A stretch of DNA of 39,602 bases. Source: Faecalicoccus sp. (GTDB taxonomy: Bacteria; Bacillota_I; Bacilli_A; Erysipelotrichales; Erysipelotrichaceae). The stretch is taken from assembly GCA_017941505.1 (NCBI GenBank), contig JAGAWH010000004.1:1-39602 (forward strand), in the 5' to 3' direction. The translations under genes and the position numbers were made by a program. Below the pieces are notes generated by a model, which saw only the letters and a program-made list of their open reading frames with translations, searched no databases and had not been told where the DNA came from. Shown piece by piece: positions 14,278 through 23,322 of the stretch (positions within the stretch are counted from its first letter, which is position 1; the number at the start of each line of letters is the position of its first letter).

Positions 14278-17022
14278 ATGAAGAAAGTATTATCATTAAA
14301 AAAACTATTAATTATTGAATCTGTTTTATTGACGGTAATTTGTGTTTTTTTGTTTCAAATTGAATCATCGGCTACCCAATCCTTAAGCAGGCGGGATATT
14401 CTTCAGAAGGTGGATTATATTCAATCATCTACAGAGGATTACTCGGACCTGGTTGTTACGATATCCACTGAAATTAGTAATTATCATCAAAGTGAAGTTC
14501 GGTTTTTAGCCTATTTGGAAGACCGTATGGAAAACTTCGATTCCCAGATGGCTGCGAAAGCTTTATTTCCGAATGATAAGATTTTAATTAATCAAGATAA
14601 AGCCGGAAATCTTGATTACAGCATTGCCGTAAGCAGTAAGGGAACTGAATATGCGGTTATATCCGACGATGTAGAAAAGTGGCCTGATCTTGAGGACATG
14701 GAAAATGAAAACTTCGATGCGATTACCGATATTCTGGAAAGTAATGATCTGTTTCTGCTTATTGATAAAACCGGAAAGATTTTATATTCTTCCGCCGAAG
14801 AGCTTGATCAAAAGACGGTTGATGAATTAGGCTTTGGAATAAAAGATCTTCCTGTTGATGATGCGGGGTGGTTGACTATCCAAGGTGAGAAATATTATAC
14901 CGCTTCTCAGAAAAAATTTGACAATAATGTCTATTATGTGGTGGCTTTAAAAAGCCAAACCATTAATACAAACAACCGCATTGCTGCCGCTTTGATTTGT
15001 ATGGTCATTTGGTTTATAAGCATCTTAACCATTACCTATTATTATTTTTTGTGCCAGGAACATGCAGCCACCACTCCGGAGGAACAGACAAAAAAGCCCT
15101 ATTCCCATCCATCGATATTATGTATATTGGCGGTGATTGCGATTGGTTTTGCGACTTTACATATTCAATCTTTGTTTGGATTATCTGTTTATTCGATTCA
15201 GAAAAGCGATGAAGCGAACCATATCCAGGCAAAATCCGAAATCCTGGTTGAAAATCTGAATGGGAAAAATATCATATACAGTTTGACAGGTGAAAAGAAA
15301 AGCGATGCGATTGCCTCTGCCATGCAAATGTATCCTGAATTAAATAATCAGATAGCTTTGCGTGAAATCAGAGACCTATTCGACTTCGAGTTTGTTGAGA
15401 TTTATGATATCGACGAAAATCTGCAAAATTCCAGTAAATTATATAAAAATCAATATGTAGACTGGAGTGAACAGAAACTCTTTGAGGATAATGCGTTTTA
15501 TTTTATCTCGAAACAGTCTTTGAGTTTCATAAACGAGACGATGAATTATAGAATTAGAAGTCCTATTTATGAAAACGGAGAACCGACTGCTTTTGTTAGG
15601 GCGGGATTGAAATTAGAACCTTATAATGAAGTAAAAGACTCTATGTGGATCGATTCCTTTATAAAGAATATTCCTGTTCAAAAAGGAAACGAAATCATAT
15701 GTATAGATACCCAAAACTCCAATGTGATCTATTCATCCATTACGGATTATAATGGTACAAATATTTCTAATTTGGGCATTCCGGATACCGCCTTGAAAAA
15801 TGACAGCTTCCTGTCTTTAGATTTGGAAGGACAGAAATATTTTTCAACATGTACGACCATGGATCGGTTTGCGGTGCTCTTATTAAGCCCAAGTGACAAT
15901 GTATTTGAAGGACGTGCGATGATTTCCTTCATTGTGATGTTGACGTGCGCCATCATGTTAGGGGCGTTGATCATGTTGGTTTCACGTTCTCAGTTAGAAC
16001 CGCTGCCTGTAGATTCAGAACAGGCGCAGGAGGAAGATATCGGTAAATTATCTGTCAGTGAGTGGATACATAAACTGATTAATAAACGACGGAAAAGGGA
16101 TGCGGAAGACCGGGTTATGGCTATTGCTCGCTTTGTATATCGCATTCTTTCGTTGTTGGTTTTAGGCATTGTGTTATTCAGGGGAGCGCTGTATAGAGAC
16201 AGTACGATTTTTGGCTTCTTAGTCAACGGACGCTGGGAAAAAGGATTCAATATCTTTGCGATTACCGCTGTGATTGTGATTGTCTTTGTGTATTCGGTCA
16301 TCATGAGTATTGTGCTCTATCTGTTTAAAAAGCTGATATCGATCGTAAATCCAAAAAGTGAGACCATCTTACGCTTGATCAGAAGCTTTTCGATTTACGG
16401 CAGTGCACTTGCGGTGGCATTCTATTGTATGAATTTGTTGGGCATGGATTCCCAATCCTTACTTGCCTCTGCCGGACTCATGGGCTTTGTGATCAGCTGG
16501 GGTGCCAAGGATATGATTACCGATATTCTGGCAGGATTGTTCATTATTTTTGAAAACCAGTTCCAGGTCGGTGAAACAATCGAAGTTAACGGTGAAAAGG
16601 GAACGGTTTTGGAAATTGGTTTACGAACGACCCGCTTGATCAACTCAAGCTCAAATACCCGTATTATCTCCAATCGAAGCTTAACCAATGTTGTCAATAA
16701 ATCACGTTATCCGGTAAACGGCAGTGTGACCATTTATATCAGCTATAATCAGGACTTAACTGCGGTGGAACAGATGTTAAGTGAACGGCTTCCAAAGCTG
16801 GAAAATATGGATCCGAATTTGTTGAGCGGACCGATCTATTTAGGGGTAACCGATTACGGTGAACAATCCATCCGCCTGTTGATCAGTTTTAAATCCGAAG
16901 AGAAATACCGCTTTGGGATCAGCACTCGTCTTTGTTCGGAAATCTATAAAATGTTTAAAGAGCAGGGATTCAAGCTAGGTATTGACCCACAGGATATTAA
17001 AGTTTCACAGGATGAAATATAA
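14278..17022 (+). CDS. MscS-family mechanosensitive channel with two large extracytoplasmic sensor regions
   Basis: 914 residues from the ATG at 14278 (GAGAAGG upstream); the in-frame extension to 14128 runs into the previous gene and lacks a site. Order: transmembrane helix about 10-27; first extracytoplasmic domain about 30-233; helix 235-257; helix 280-298; second extracytoplasmic domain about 305-545; helix 549-569; cytoplasmic linker; three or four helices between 615 and 725; then the MscS pore and beta domain (ASAGLMGFVISWGAKDMITD, IFENQFQVGETIEVNGEKG, about 729-775) and C-terminal domain. Both outer domains look like Cache/PAS sensors (LLIDKTGKILYSS, ICIDTQNSNVIYSS). MscS-like C-terminus is certain; ligand gating is inferred. 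Monocistronic. Confidence 0.9.
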   Translation: MKKVLSLKKLLIIESVLLTVICVFLFQIESSATQSLSRRDILQKVDYIQSSTEDYSDLVVTISTEISNYHQSEVRFLAYLEDRMENFDSQMAAKALFPNDKILINQDKAGNLDYSIAVSSKGTEYAVISDDVEKWPDLEDMENENFDAITDILESNDLFLLIDKTGKILYSSAEELDQKTVDELGFGIKDLPVDDAGWLTIQGEKYYTASQKKFDNNVYYVVALKSQTINTNNRIAAALICMVIWFISILTITYYYFLCQEHAATTPEEQTKKPYSHPSILCILAVIAIGFATLHIQSLFGLSVYSIQKSDEANHIQAKSEILVENLNGKNIIYSLTGEKKSDAIASAMQMYPELNNQIALREIRDLFDFEFVEIYDIDENLQNSSKLYKNQYVDWSEQKLFEDNAFYFISKQSLSFINETMNYRIRSPIYENGEPTAFVRAGLKLEPYNEVKDSMWIDSFIKNIPVQKGNEIICIDTQNSNVIYSSITDYNGTNISNLGIPDTALKNDSFLSLDLEGQKYFSTCTTMDRFAVLLLSPSDNVFEGRAMISFIVMLTCAIMLGALIMLVSRSQLEPLPVDSEQAQEEDIGKLSVSEWIHKLINKRRKRDAEDRVMAIARFVYRILSLLVLGIVLFRGALYRDSTIFGFLVNGRWEKGFNIFAITAVIVIVFVYSVIMSIVLYLFKKLISIVNPKSETILRLIRSFSIYGSALAVAFYCMNLLGMDSQSLLASAGLMGFVISWGAKDMITDILAGLFIIFENQFQVGETIEVNGEKGTVLEIGLRTTRLINSSSNTRIISNRSLTNVVNKSRYPVNGSVTIYISYNQDLTAVEQMLSERLPKLENMDPNLLSGPIYLGVTDYGEQSIRLLISFKSEEKYRFGISTRLCSEIYKMFKEQGFKLGIDPQDIKVSQDEI

Positions 17023-17054
17023 GAATCTTCTTTACAGAGGATTCTTTTTTTTTT
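17022..17054 (+). terminator. rho-independent terminator of the MscS gene
   Basis: The stem AGAATCTTC / GAGGATTCT (17022-17030 with 17037-17045, one G-U pair) has loop TTTACA and a 12-base T tract. Confidence 0.85.
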
Positions 17055-17070
17055 ACAGACATATTTGCTT

Positions 17071-17100
17071 AAAAAAAGGAATAAGCACAAGGCTTATTCC
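17071..17100 (-). terminator. rho-independent terminator of the MMPL operon
   Basis: The 9-bp stem GGAATAAGC / GCTTATTCC (17078-17086 with 17092-17100) is followed on the minus strand by seven T. The TAA stop of the coiled-coil gene (17094-17096) lies in the stem. Confidence 0.9.
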
Positions 17101-19559
17101 TGACTTTCGATGCGGTATACAAAGCGAACTTTTGTATCGGCTCCGTCTGGGGCACCCGCAAAGCTTTTGTTTTCATCGTTTAGAATTTGAATGTTGTTGA
17201 TAATGGCCTTTAAGGCATCTACTTCACCGACACCTAAGTTAACGGCAGAGGCAAGCTTCATAATACCTTCTTGATTAAACTTAGATTGACCTTCATATAA
17301 GGTATTTGCTCCTTCATTTAATGTCGTTAGGGCTTCTTCCAAACTTTGCAGACCGTCTGCCATTTGATGGAAGGTATTCTTTTGGGCAGCTAACTGTTCG
17401 GTAGAGGCGTTTAGAGTCTGCATACCGTTTGTTAACTGGGCATTTTGTGATACTAATGTACTGGTTCCTGTATATACCTGTTCTAATGCGTTTTTCGATC
17501 CGGATTCTACCTGGCCTAAAGCCGCATCTACAGTTTCAATTCCCGTTGAAATCGATTCAGATGCCTTTGCGGCTTGATCAAGCGCTTCGGTTAAGGCTTT
17601 TAATTTAGCCGGCAGATCGGCAGGTAATTCTGCCTGCATACCCTGTACTAAAGCACTCATCTGCTCCAGTGCCTTCTTGGCGTCTTCAACATCTGTACTT
17701 AAAGATTCCATGGCACCGGAAGCCTGCTGTAATGTAGTGGCAAGTCCACTGATTTCGGTGTTGACCTGAGAGAAGATTGTGAGTATTTCAGTAGTATCAA
17801 TGGTCTTTAAAGTATCCAGCTTTTCTAATTCTGTTTCTTCTTTGATTCCGCTTGTATCCACGCTTACACTCGGTGCTGTTACGACAATGCCGGAAAGAGC
17901 ATCAATCTGTGCCTGAATCTGGGCCTGAGTAGTTTCATCAGTGGAAGCAGCTTTGGCAGCTTCTAAGGCGCTTATCGCATTTTGAATATCTGTATTTGCC
18001 TGTGAAGCGGCATTATTCATGTTCTCATTCAATGTCTTGGCAGATGTTTCCAAACCTGTTTTATTGGATGAGATGATTTCATTGTTGGAAGTAACGGTTT
18101 GATTATATGTATCAATCTTGGCATTATCCTTTTCAACAATCGCATTATCTTCTGCGATCGCTTCATTGATATGTTTTTCAGCTTCACCTAAAGCCTGGGC
18201 AGCTTTCTGCAGGTTCTGTAATGTTTCGGTCGTACCTTCTAATGCGGTAGATAACTGGCTTAAGATTTCCTGGTCTTCTGTGATTGTATCCTGCATATCC
18301 GATAAACCGTCATTGGCAGTTGTGATTGCCTGATTGATCTTTTCAATCTGTTCCGGAGATATTTTACCGCTTAACTCGGATACCAGGGTATTCAGTGTAT
18401 TTAAGCCTTGACTTAACTGCTTAGCACCATCTTTTAAAGATGCCGGAGCATTTGGCTGCGGGGTTTCAATACCCTGTTTCACCTGATCGATACCGGAAGG
18501 AATTCCATACAGTAACTGCTGCATGGCAGTATTTACCTTGTCGGTGCCGTTGGTATATTGAATAATGCCATTATTTAATTTGGTGACACCATCATTTAAC
18601 TGTTCGGTAGAATCGGCTAATTGATGAATCTTTGGATACGCACTTGTGAGTGGGGCACTCTTTTCCTTTAAGGTTGTCGTACCTTCATATAACTGACGGC
18701 TTCCGTCTTCCAATTGGGCAGAGGCGCTTGTAAGAGCAGATATACCGCTTGTGAGATCACTGATCGAGTTAAGACTTGTGAGCTCATGGATGTTGAAGTC
18801 ATTTGTCATTCCGATCATGATGGAATCGGATTGATAATCCTTTACATCGGCTTCAATCACAACCGTATCGGCTACATCCAGATAATCCATAACCTGGGAT
18901 AAACCGGCACTTTCCAGTGTGCTTTCAAGTCCCGGAATGGCCGCAAAGGTTAAGATTTCATTGTTTCCGTCGTTGATGATCTTACCCTGCTTGCAGCTTA
19001 CATTTTGGTAATGATCGTTGTTGAGGGTCAACATACCGCCGGCTAAATAGCTTGGATGAATGTCAACAACTCTGCCACCGATATTGACTTCTTTTGTGAT
19101 GTTGTTCATAAAATCAACCGTCATCGTTAAGTGCCCACTTTTACCAATCAGATCTTCCGGCTTGACTTCTTTTCCATCGAGCTTATAAGTGATTTTAACA
19201 CTGACAGGTAACTGGGCTTTGGAGTTTCCCTTGTAGTAAACATCATTTCCTTTTACATTCCAGGTATATTCATTACCGGATACTTTTGGGTTTTCATCTG
19301 TCTTTACGTTTTCCACATCGGTTAAATTCAAAGTTTCCTTGATATTGGAAATACCATCATCATCGTGAATCCAGCTGGATACTACCGTATTGGATACACT
19401 TCCATCGGGATTTAATACCGCATACACGGTTTCAGTTTTTTCCGTTGGTGCAGTATCCTCATCGGCATAAACAGGTATTGTGATCATAGATCCTGCCATA
19501 ACAGCGCTTAAGATCGCATTACCGATTATTTTACATATATGTTTTTCTTTGTAGTTCAT
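17094..19559 (-). CDS. secreted coiled-coil protein with XXXLXXG heptads (YhgE/Pip-like), MMPL partner
   Basis: 821 residues from the ATG at 19559 (GAGG 8 bases upstream), 2 bp after the MMPL stop. A signal peptide (basic start, hydrophobic IGNAILSAVMAGSMITIPVYA) is followed by a beta-rich domain (about 30-245), then long helical coiled coils with repeated XXXLXXG motifs (LEDGSRQLYEGTTTL, LNDGVTKLNNG, LKDGAKQLSQG) and a very long Gln/Ala/Thr/Asn-rich middle (about 400-700). This resembles the extracytoplasmic part of YhgE/Pip and related proteins, but the usual C-terminal membrane helices are absent: it ends VRFVYRIESQE. It is probably extracellular or periplasm-like and works with the MMPL exporter. 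Exact role unknown. Confidence 0.75.
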   Translation of the reverse strand: MNYKEKHICKIIGNAILSAVMAGSMITIPVYADEDTAPTEKTETVYAVLNPDGSVSNTVVSSWIHDDDGISNIKETLNLTDVENVKTDENPKVSGNEYTWNVKGNDVYYKGNSKAQLPVSVKITYKLDGKEVKPEDLIGKSGHLTMTVDFMNNITKEVNIGGRVVDIHPSYLAGGMLTLNNDHYQNVSCKQGKIINDGNNEILTFAAIPGLESTLESAGLSQVMDYLDVADTVVIEADVKDYQSDSIMIGMTNDFNIHELTSLNSISDLTSGISALTSASAQLEDGSRQLYEGTTTLKEKSAPLTSAYPKIHQLADSTEQLNDGVTKLNNGIIQYTNGTDKVNTAMQQLLYGIPSGIDQVKQGIETPQPNAPASLKDGAKQLSQGLNTLNTLVSELSGKISPEQIEKINQAITTANDGLSDMQDTITEDQEILSQLSTALEGTTETLQNLQKAAQALGEAEKHINEAIAEDNAIVEKDNAKIDTYNQTVTSNNEIISSNKTGLETSAKTLNENMNNAASQANTDIQNAISALEAAKAASTDETTQAQIQAQIDALSGIVVTAPSVSVDTSGIKEETELEKLDTLKTIDTTEILTIFSQVNTEISGLATTLQQASGAMESLSTDVEDAKKALEQMSALVQGMQAELPADLPAKLKALTEALDQAAKASESISTGIETVDAALGQVESGSKNALEQVYTGTSTLVSQNAQLTNGMQTLNASTEQLAAQKNTFHQMADGLQSLEEALTTLNEGANTLYEGQSKFNQEGIMKLASAVNLGVGEVDALKAIINNIQILNDENKSFAGAPDGADTKVRFVYRIESQE

Positions 19560-19561
19560 AC

Positions 19562-21652
19562 TCAATTCCTCTTTTCTTCAACTGCCTTCGGCCATCCTTT
19601 TGTAGTTTTTTCAATCAGCGGCTGTCCTAATAATAAGAAGGCCGGCAAAATTAATATGATACAAATAACAGAGACCAGGGCACCTCGTGCAAGTAAGAAG
19701 CACATGCTCTTTAATAAGTCCATTCTGGCCAGTAGAGCAACACCCATACAGGCCGCAAAGAAGGAGCCACCGCTTGTCATAATGGATGTACTTGAATGAC
19801 GGATGGCGGTTTTAAGGGCTTCTTTTGTTGGCTGGCCGTTTTCGATTTCCTCACGGAATCTGGATGTCAACAGAATCGCATAGTCGACGGTTGCACCTAA
19901 TTGAATGGTTCCGATGACAATACTTGCGATAAACGGCAATGTGGTATGGGTGAAATAAGGAATACCCATATTGATCGCAATCGCAAATTCAATCGTTCCA
20001 ACTAAGATTACCGGAAGGGAAATGGATTTAAAGGTAATCGCAATAATGATAAAGATCATTAAGATCGATACGATATTGACCATCTTAAAGTCGATATCGG
20101 TGACTTCGATCAAATCCTTTGTCAGAGCACCTTCACCACCAATCACGGCATTTTTGTCGTATTTGTGGATGATTTTATCAATTTGATCAATCTGTGCATT
20201 TTCTTCATCCGAAGCCGAAGTGTAATCGCTGTTAGCCATGATTAAGATGTGATTTCCTTTATGTAAGATATCGGATACAACCTTTGGCTCAAAAACAGAG
20301 CTGACACCCGGTCCGATCAAATGCTGGTAAGACAGTACGTTATTGATGCCGTCCACCTTTTCAATCTCATCACACATCTCTTCAATTTCATGGGCTTTTA
20401 ATTTGTCATCCACAATAATGAAGTGGGTTGTGGTCATATTGAATTTTTCTTTTAATTGATTCGTTCCGATAACACTTTGGAAATCCTGCGGCAGACCGGC
20501 GATTAAATCATAGTATTTATTCGTATTGGCCTGGGCATATAACAGAGGACCGAAACCAATGAGAAATACCAGAAGTAAAGCTTTGGCATGATCGACTACC
20601 CATACCGGAATTGTCTTTAATTCTTTAATGATGACTTTATGTTTATGTCTTTCAATCACATCATCGAAGATCATCAATAGACTAGGTAAAATTAAGATTG
20701 TTGAAATAACGCCGAGAATGACACCCTTTGCCATAACAACACCGATATCTCTTCCTAAGGTCAAACGCATAATACATAATGCCACGAAACCGGCAATGGT
20801 TGTGATGGAGGAGCTGGATATCGATACGAATGTTGCCTGAATGGCTTTTGACATCGCTTCTTCCTTAGATTCGTTATGTTTCTTTTCTTCCTGATAACGA
20901 TGCAGAAGGAAGATGGAGTAGTCCATCGTAACAGCTAACTGTAAAACTAATGTCAACGCCTGTGTAATATAGGATATTTCGCCTAAGAATACATTGGTTC
21001 CAAAGTTGTATATGATTGGGAAGGCAATTCCTAACATAAATACAAATGGAGCTGCATTGGATTCCAAACCTAACCATAGAACAACTAATACCAATAGAAT
21101 CGCAATACCGCTGTATAACAGGATTTCATTGTCGACCATTTCCTTGGTATCCTGGGCAATGGCTGACATACCGCCTAAGAAGCAGTCTTTTGCGGCAATC
21201 TTTTTGATTTGTGCAATCGCATCCAAAGTTCTTTGCGATGCGGTTCCTTCTTCAAATGTGATGATTAACATCGTACTGTCATCACTGTATAAAAATTTGT
21301 TTAAGCGCTCTGGAATGGCTTCCTTAGGGATGGTGATATCTAATACATCGTCCCGCCAATAGACTTTGGCAACACCATCTACCTGCTGGATTTCCTGTTT
21401 GAGCTTAACAACATCTTTGTCTTTCATTCCATTTACCACCAGCATATCCACACTGGCTAAATTGAATTCATCACCAAGAAGCGATTGTGCCCGCATAGAT
21501 TCTACTTCGGAAGGAAGATAAGACAAAATATCATAGTTAACACCCGTACCGATAAATCCTAAGATACTTGGGATCACAAGAATAATCGCCAGGATCAGGA
21601 TACGGTTTCTCTGTTTAACTATGAATCTTGATAATTTTTCCATATCTTTCAT
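19562..21652 (-). CDS. MMPL-family RND transporter
   Basis: 696 residues. Two repeated halves, each with one N-terminal helix, an extracytoplasmic loop domain and a block of five helices: the first half has helices at about 17-35 and 178-320, the second from about 350 and 530-680. SSSSITTIAGFVAL and TMDYSIFLLHRYQEE, mirrored by ATVDYAILLTSRFREE and STSIMTSGGSFFAA, are the conserved membrane motifs of MMPL/RND proteins. Members export lipids, peptides or hydrophobic drugs using the proton gradient. First gene of a two-gene operon with the secreted coiled-coil protein. Regulated, probably repressed, by the divergent TetR at 21796. Confidence 0.92.
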   Translation of the reverse strand: MKDMEKLSRFIVKQRNRILILAIILVIPSILGFIGTGVNYDILSYLPSEVESMRAQSLLGDEFNLASVDMLVVNGMKDKDVVKLKQEIQQVDGVAKVYWRDDVLDITIPKEAIPERLNKFLYSDDSTMLIITFEEGTASQRTLDAIAQIKKIAAKDCFLGGMSAIAQDTKEMVDNEILLYSGIAILLVLVVLWLGLESNAAPFVFMLGIAFPIIYNFGTNVFLGEISYITQALTLVLQLAVTMDYSIFLLHRYQEEKKHNESKEEAMSKAIQATFVSISSSSITTIAGFVALCIMRLTLGRDIGVVMAKGVILGVISTILILPSLLMIFDDVIERHKHKVIIKELKTIPVWVVDHAKALLLVFLIGFGPLLYAQANTNKYYDLIAGLPQDFQSVIGTNQLKEKFNMTTTHFIIVDDKLKAHEIEEMCDEIEKVDGINNVLSYQHLIGPGVSSVFEPKVVSDILHKGNHILIMANSDYTSASDEENAQIDQIDKIIHKYDKNAVIGGEGALTKDLIEVTDIDFKMVNIVSILMIFIIIAITFKSISLPVILVGTIEFAIAINMGIPYFTHTTLPFIASIVIGTIQLGATVDYAILLTSRFREEIENGQPTKEALKTAIRHSSTSIMTSGGSFFAACMGVALLARMDLLKSMCFLLARGALVSVICIILILPAFLLLGQPLIEKTTKGWPKAVEEKRN

Positions 21653-21686
21653 CTCTTTCCTTTTACGTTTAGAAGTATAGGATTAA

Positions 21687-21780
21687 AATGACCGATAGTC
21701 AATAATTAATTTGAAATTATGTAAAACTAAGGTAAAATAAGCTAGAAATGATAGTCTATTAGTCATTTTTTGTTTATAAT
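21687..21780. promoter_or_regulatory. divergent promoter region with candidate TetR operators
   Basis: Two related sites face each other between the MMPL and TetR genes: AATGACCGATAGTC (21687-21700) and GATAGTCTATTAGTCATT (21750-21767). The reverse complement of the first matches 12 of 15 positions of the second. The second lies in an AAATGA/TCATTT dyad just upstream of a TATAAT (21775-21780) that serves TetR. This fits autoregulation plus control of the MMPL operon. Confidence 0.45.
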
Positions 21781-21795
21781 GGAGTTGGTGATGTT

Positions 21796-22401
21796 ATGAA
21801 ATCAAAGGTATTGGAAAATAAGAAAAGGAAATTAGATCAATTACTTGACAGTGCATTTGAATTGTTTTCATCAGAAGATATTCAAAATGTATCGATATCG
21901 GATATTGTCAAACAGGCAGGAATCGCCAAGGGTACTTTTTATTTGTACTTTAAAGATAAATATGATCTTCAAAAGGCGCTGATCAAAAGGGAATCAAGGC
22001 GTGTCTTTGAAGAAGCTCATCAAATCTATCTAGAAAATGATATTCGTGATTTTGAAGATGGCGTGATCTTTTTGATCAATCAGGTATTGATCATCTTAGA
22101 GAACAATTCGATTATTTTACGCTTTATCCATAAAAGCCTGTCCTGGGGAGTATTTGATTCGGAATTAAAGGATGTATTAAGAGATGATTCCTTTAATCTT
22201 GTGGAATTGTTTAAACAAGACATAGAAAAATCTGGTTATCATTTTGATAATCCGGAAATCACATTGTTCATTATATTGGATATGGTAGGCTCAGCCTGTT
22301 ATTCCAGTATTATGGATGATTATCCTTTGCCGTTTAATGAATTTAAACCGTATCTGTTAAATGCGGTCAGATCGATTCTTCATGAAGGAGCACCGAAATA
22401 A
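21796..22401 (+). CDS. TetR-family regulator, divergent from the MMPL operon
   Basis: 201 residues; GGAG lies about 12 bases before the ATG. The N-terminal TetR HTH is clear (residues 13-58: LDQLLDSAFELF, VSISDIVKQAGIAKGTFYLYF, KDKYDLQKAL). The C-terminal ligand domain is unassigned. The divergent arrangement with MMPL and the mirrored sites in the spacer suggest that it represses the exporter until it binds a substrate. Ends with a strong terminator. Confidence 0.93.
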   Translation: MKSKVLENKKRKLDQLLDSAFELFSSEDIQNVSISDIVKQAGIAKGTFYLYFKDKYDLQKALIKRESRRVFEEAHQIYLENDIRDFEDGVIFLINQVLIILENNSIILRFIHKSLSWGVFDSELKDVLRDDSFNLVELFKQDIEKSGYHFDNPEITLFIILDMVGSACYSSIMDDYPLPFNEFKPYLLNAVRSILHEGAPK

Positions 22402-22422
22402 TATCCATAATTACTTTTTGGT

Positions 22423-22455
22423 AAGTACCGCACTTTAAAGTGCGTACTTTTTTTT
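22423..22455 (+). terminator. rho-independent terminator
   Basis: An 8-bp perfect stem CGCACTTT / AAAGTGCG (22429-22436 with 22437-22444) is extended, after a one-base bulge, by AAGTA / TACTT. A run of eight T follows. Confidence 0.85.
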
Positions 22456-22504
22456 ACATCCGATTTCATTACAATGAACAGTGTAAGAAAGAGAGGATAT
22501 GCAC

Positions 22505-22867
22505 ATGAAAAATTGGGCACTGAAATTTGGATTAAATCATGAAGGAGCAAATGTTAAAAACATTTATTACACAGAGTCATATTTTGAATTGGATGGTCTT
22601 ACCAATCCGGCCACTGCCGAAGCTTATACAGATAAGGAAGTAGAAGAGATCAAGGCCAATGCCGTAGAAGGAAATGACAAATATATTTTTGATGCTGAAA
22701 AGGACGCATTGATCGGCATGGAAGCTTTTGATACAGGAAAGGTGTATTGGTATGATGTTGAAAACGGAAAGAAAATCACTGCCAATGCAGCTCCGATTGT
22801 ATTAGATGGAAAAACAGGTACATTTAAGACCATGGAAGGATCTGAAGTTGCACAGCCTTTGAAGTAA
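22505..22867 (+). CDS. small soluble protein of unknown function, paired with HxlR
   Basis: 120 residues from the ATG at 22505, with GAGAGG 8 bases upstream; the ATG at 22499 is too close to that site. Acidic, soluble, no Cys, no signal peptide or membrane segment. FDAEKDALIGMEAFDTGKVYWYDVENG suggests a small beta-rich domain. I do not recognise the family. An HxlR-type regulator follows 35 bp later on the same strand and the pair ends in one terminator, so this gene may be an HxlR target or belong to the same response. Confidence 0.65.
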   Translation: MKNWALKFGLNHEGANVKNIYYTESYFELDGLTNPATAEAYTDKEVEEIKANAVEGNDKYIFDAEKDALIGMEAFDTGKVYWYDVENGKKITANAAPIVLDGKTGTFKTMEGSEVAQPLK

Positions 22868-22902
22868 TATTAGAAAATGGTAAAATGAAGCCGGGTGATA
22901 CA

Positions 22903-23235
22903 ATGGTTAAAACATATACAGATTGTCCGGTGGAATACACGGCATCCCTGCTGGGAAATAAATGGAATCCCTTGATCTTAAGGGAATTGTTGACGGGTAC
23001 AAAACGATACAATGAATTATCCAGATCGATAGTCGGTATATCACCGAAGGTTCTTACACAGAACTTACGGGATCTGGAAGAAAACGGAATATTAGAAAGA
23101 ATTGTATATCCGGAAGTACCTCCGAAAGTAGAATATATGTTAACTAAGAAGGGTTGGGAACTGGAACCGATCATTGAAGCTATGAGGGTGTTTGGATTAA
23201 AATACCGGCATATTGAAAATACAGGCGATATGTAG
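22903..23235 (+). CDS. HxlR-family transcriptional regulator
   Basis: 110 residues from the ATG at 22903; an ATG at 22885 would add six residues, and neither has a strong ribosome-binding site. The winged-helix signature is full: CPVEYTASLLGNKWNPLILR, FNELSRSI-type recognition helix region (YNELSRSIVGISPKVLTQNL), LEENGILER, wing YPEVPPKVEYMLTKKGWEL. HxlR proteins typically sense quinones, aldehydes or disulfide stress, often through the N-terminal Cys (Cys8 here). It sits next to oxidoreductase genes, consistent with redox or electrophile sensing. The stop codon is in the loop of its terminator. Confidence 0.92.
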   Translation: MVKTYTDCPVEYTASLLGNKWNPLILRELLTGTKRYNELSRSIVGISPKVLTQNLRDLEENGILERIVYPEVPPKVEYMLTKKGWELEPIIEAMRVFGLKYRHIENTGDM

Positions 23236-23246
23236 CCTGTATTTTT
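23218..23246 (+). terminator. terminator overlapping the hxlR-like stop codon
   Basis: The 9-bp stem AATACAGGC / GCCTGTATT (23218-23226 with 23235-23243) has an 8-base loop containing the TAG stop, followed by a short T run. Confidence 0.75.
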
Positions 23247-23259
23247 ATTCGTTTAATTA

Positions 23260-23309
23260 TTGACGCTGTGTCAGAATTGGATATAATGATGTTGACGTGG
23301 TGTCAGAAT
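23260..23309 (+). promoter_or_regulatory. sigma-A promoter with two TetR-type operators
   Basis: -35 TTGACG (23260-23265), 16-bp spacer and -10 TATAAT (23282-23287). Two 18-bp near-identical direct repeats of the form TTGACG-N2-GTGTCAGAAT (23260-23277 and 23292-23309) each hold a TGAC-N5-GTCA dyad. One covers the -35 and spacer, the other the start of transcription. This is a repressor layout, presumably autorepression by the TetR encoded 14 bp downstream. Confidence 0.8.
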
Positions 23310-23322
23310 AGAGGGATAAGAT

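Noticed and set aside
20994..21362. Plus-strand 122-codon ORF inside the MMPL gene
   Set aside because: It is the antisense of a clear MMPL coding region and has no start signals.
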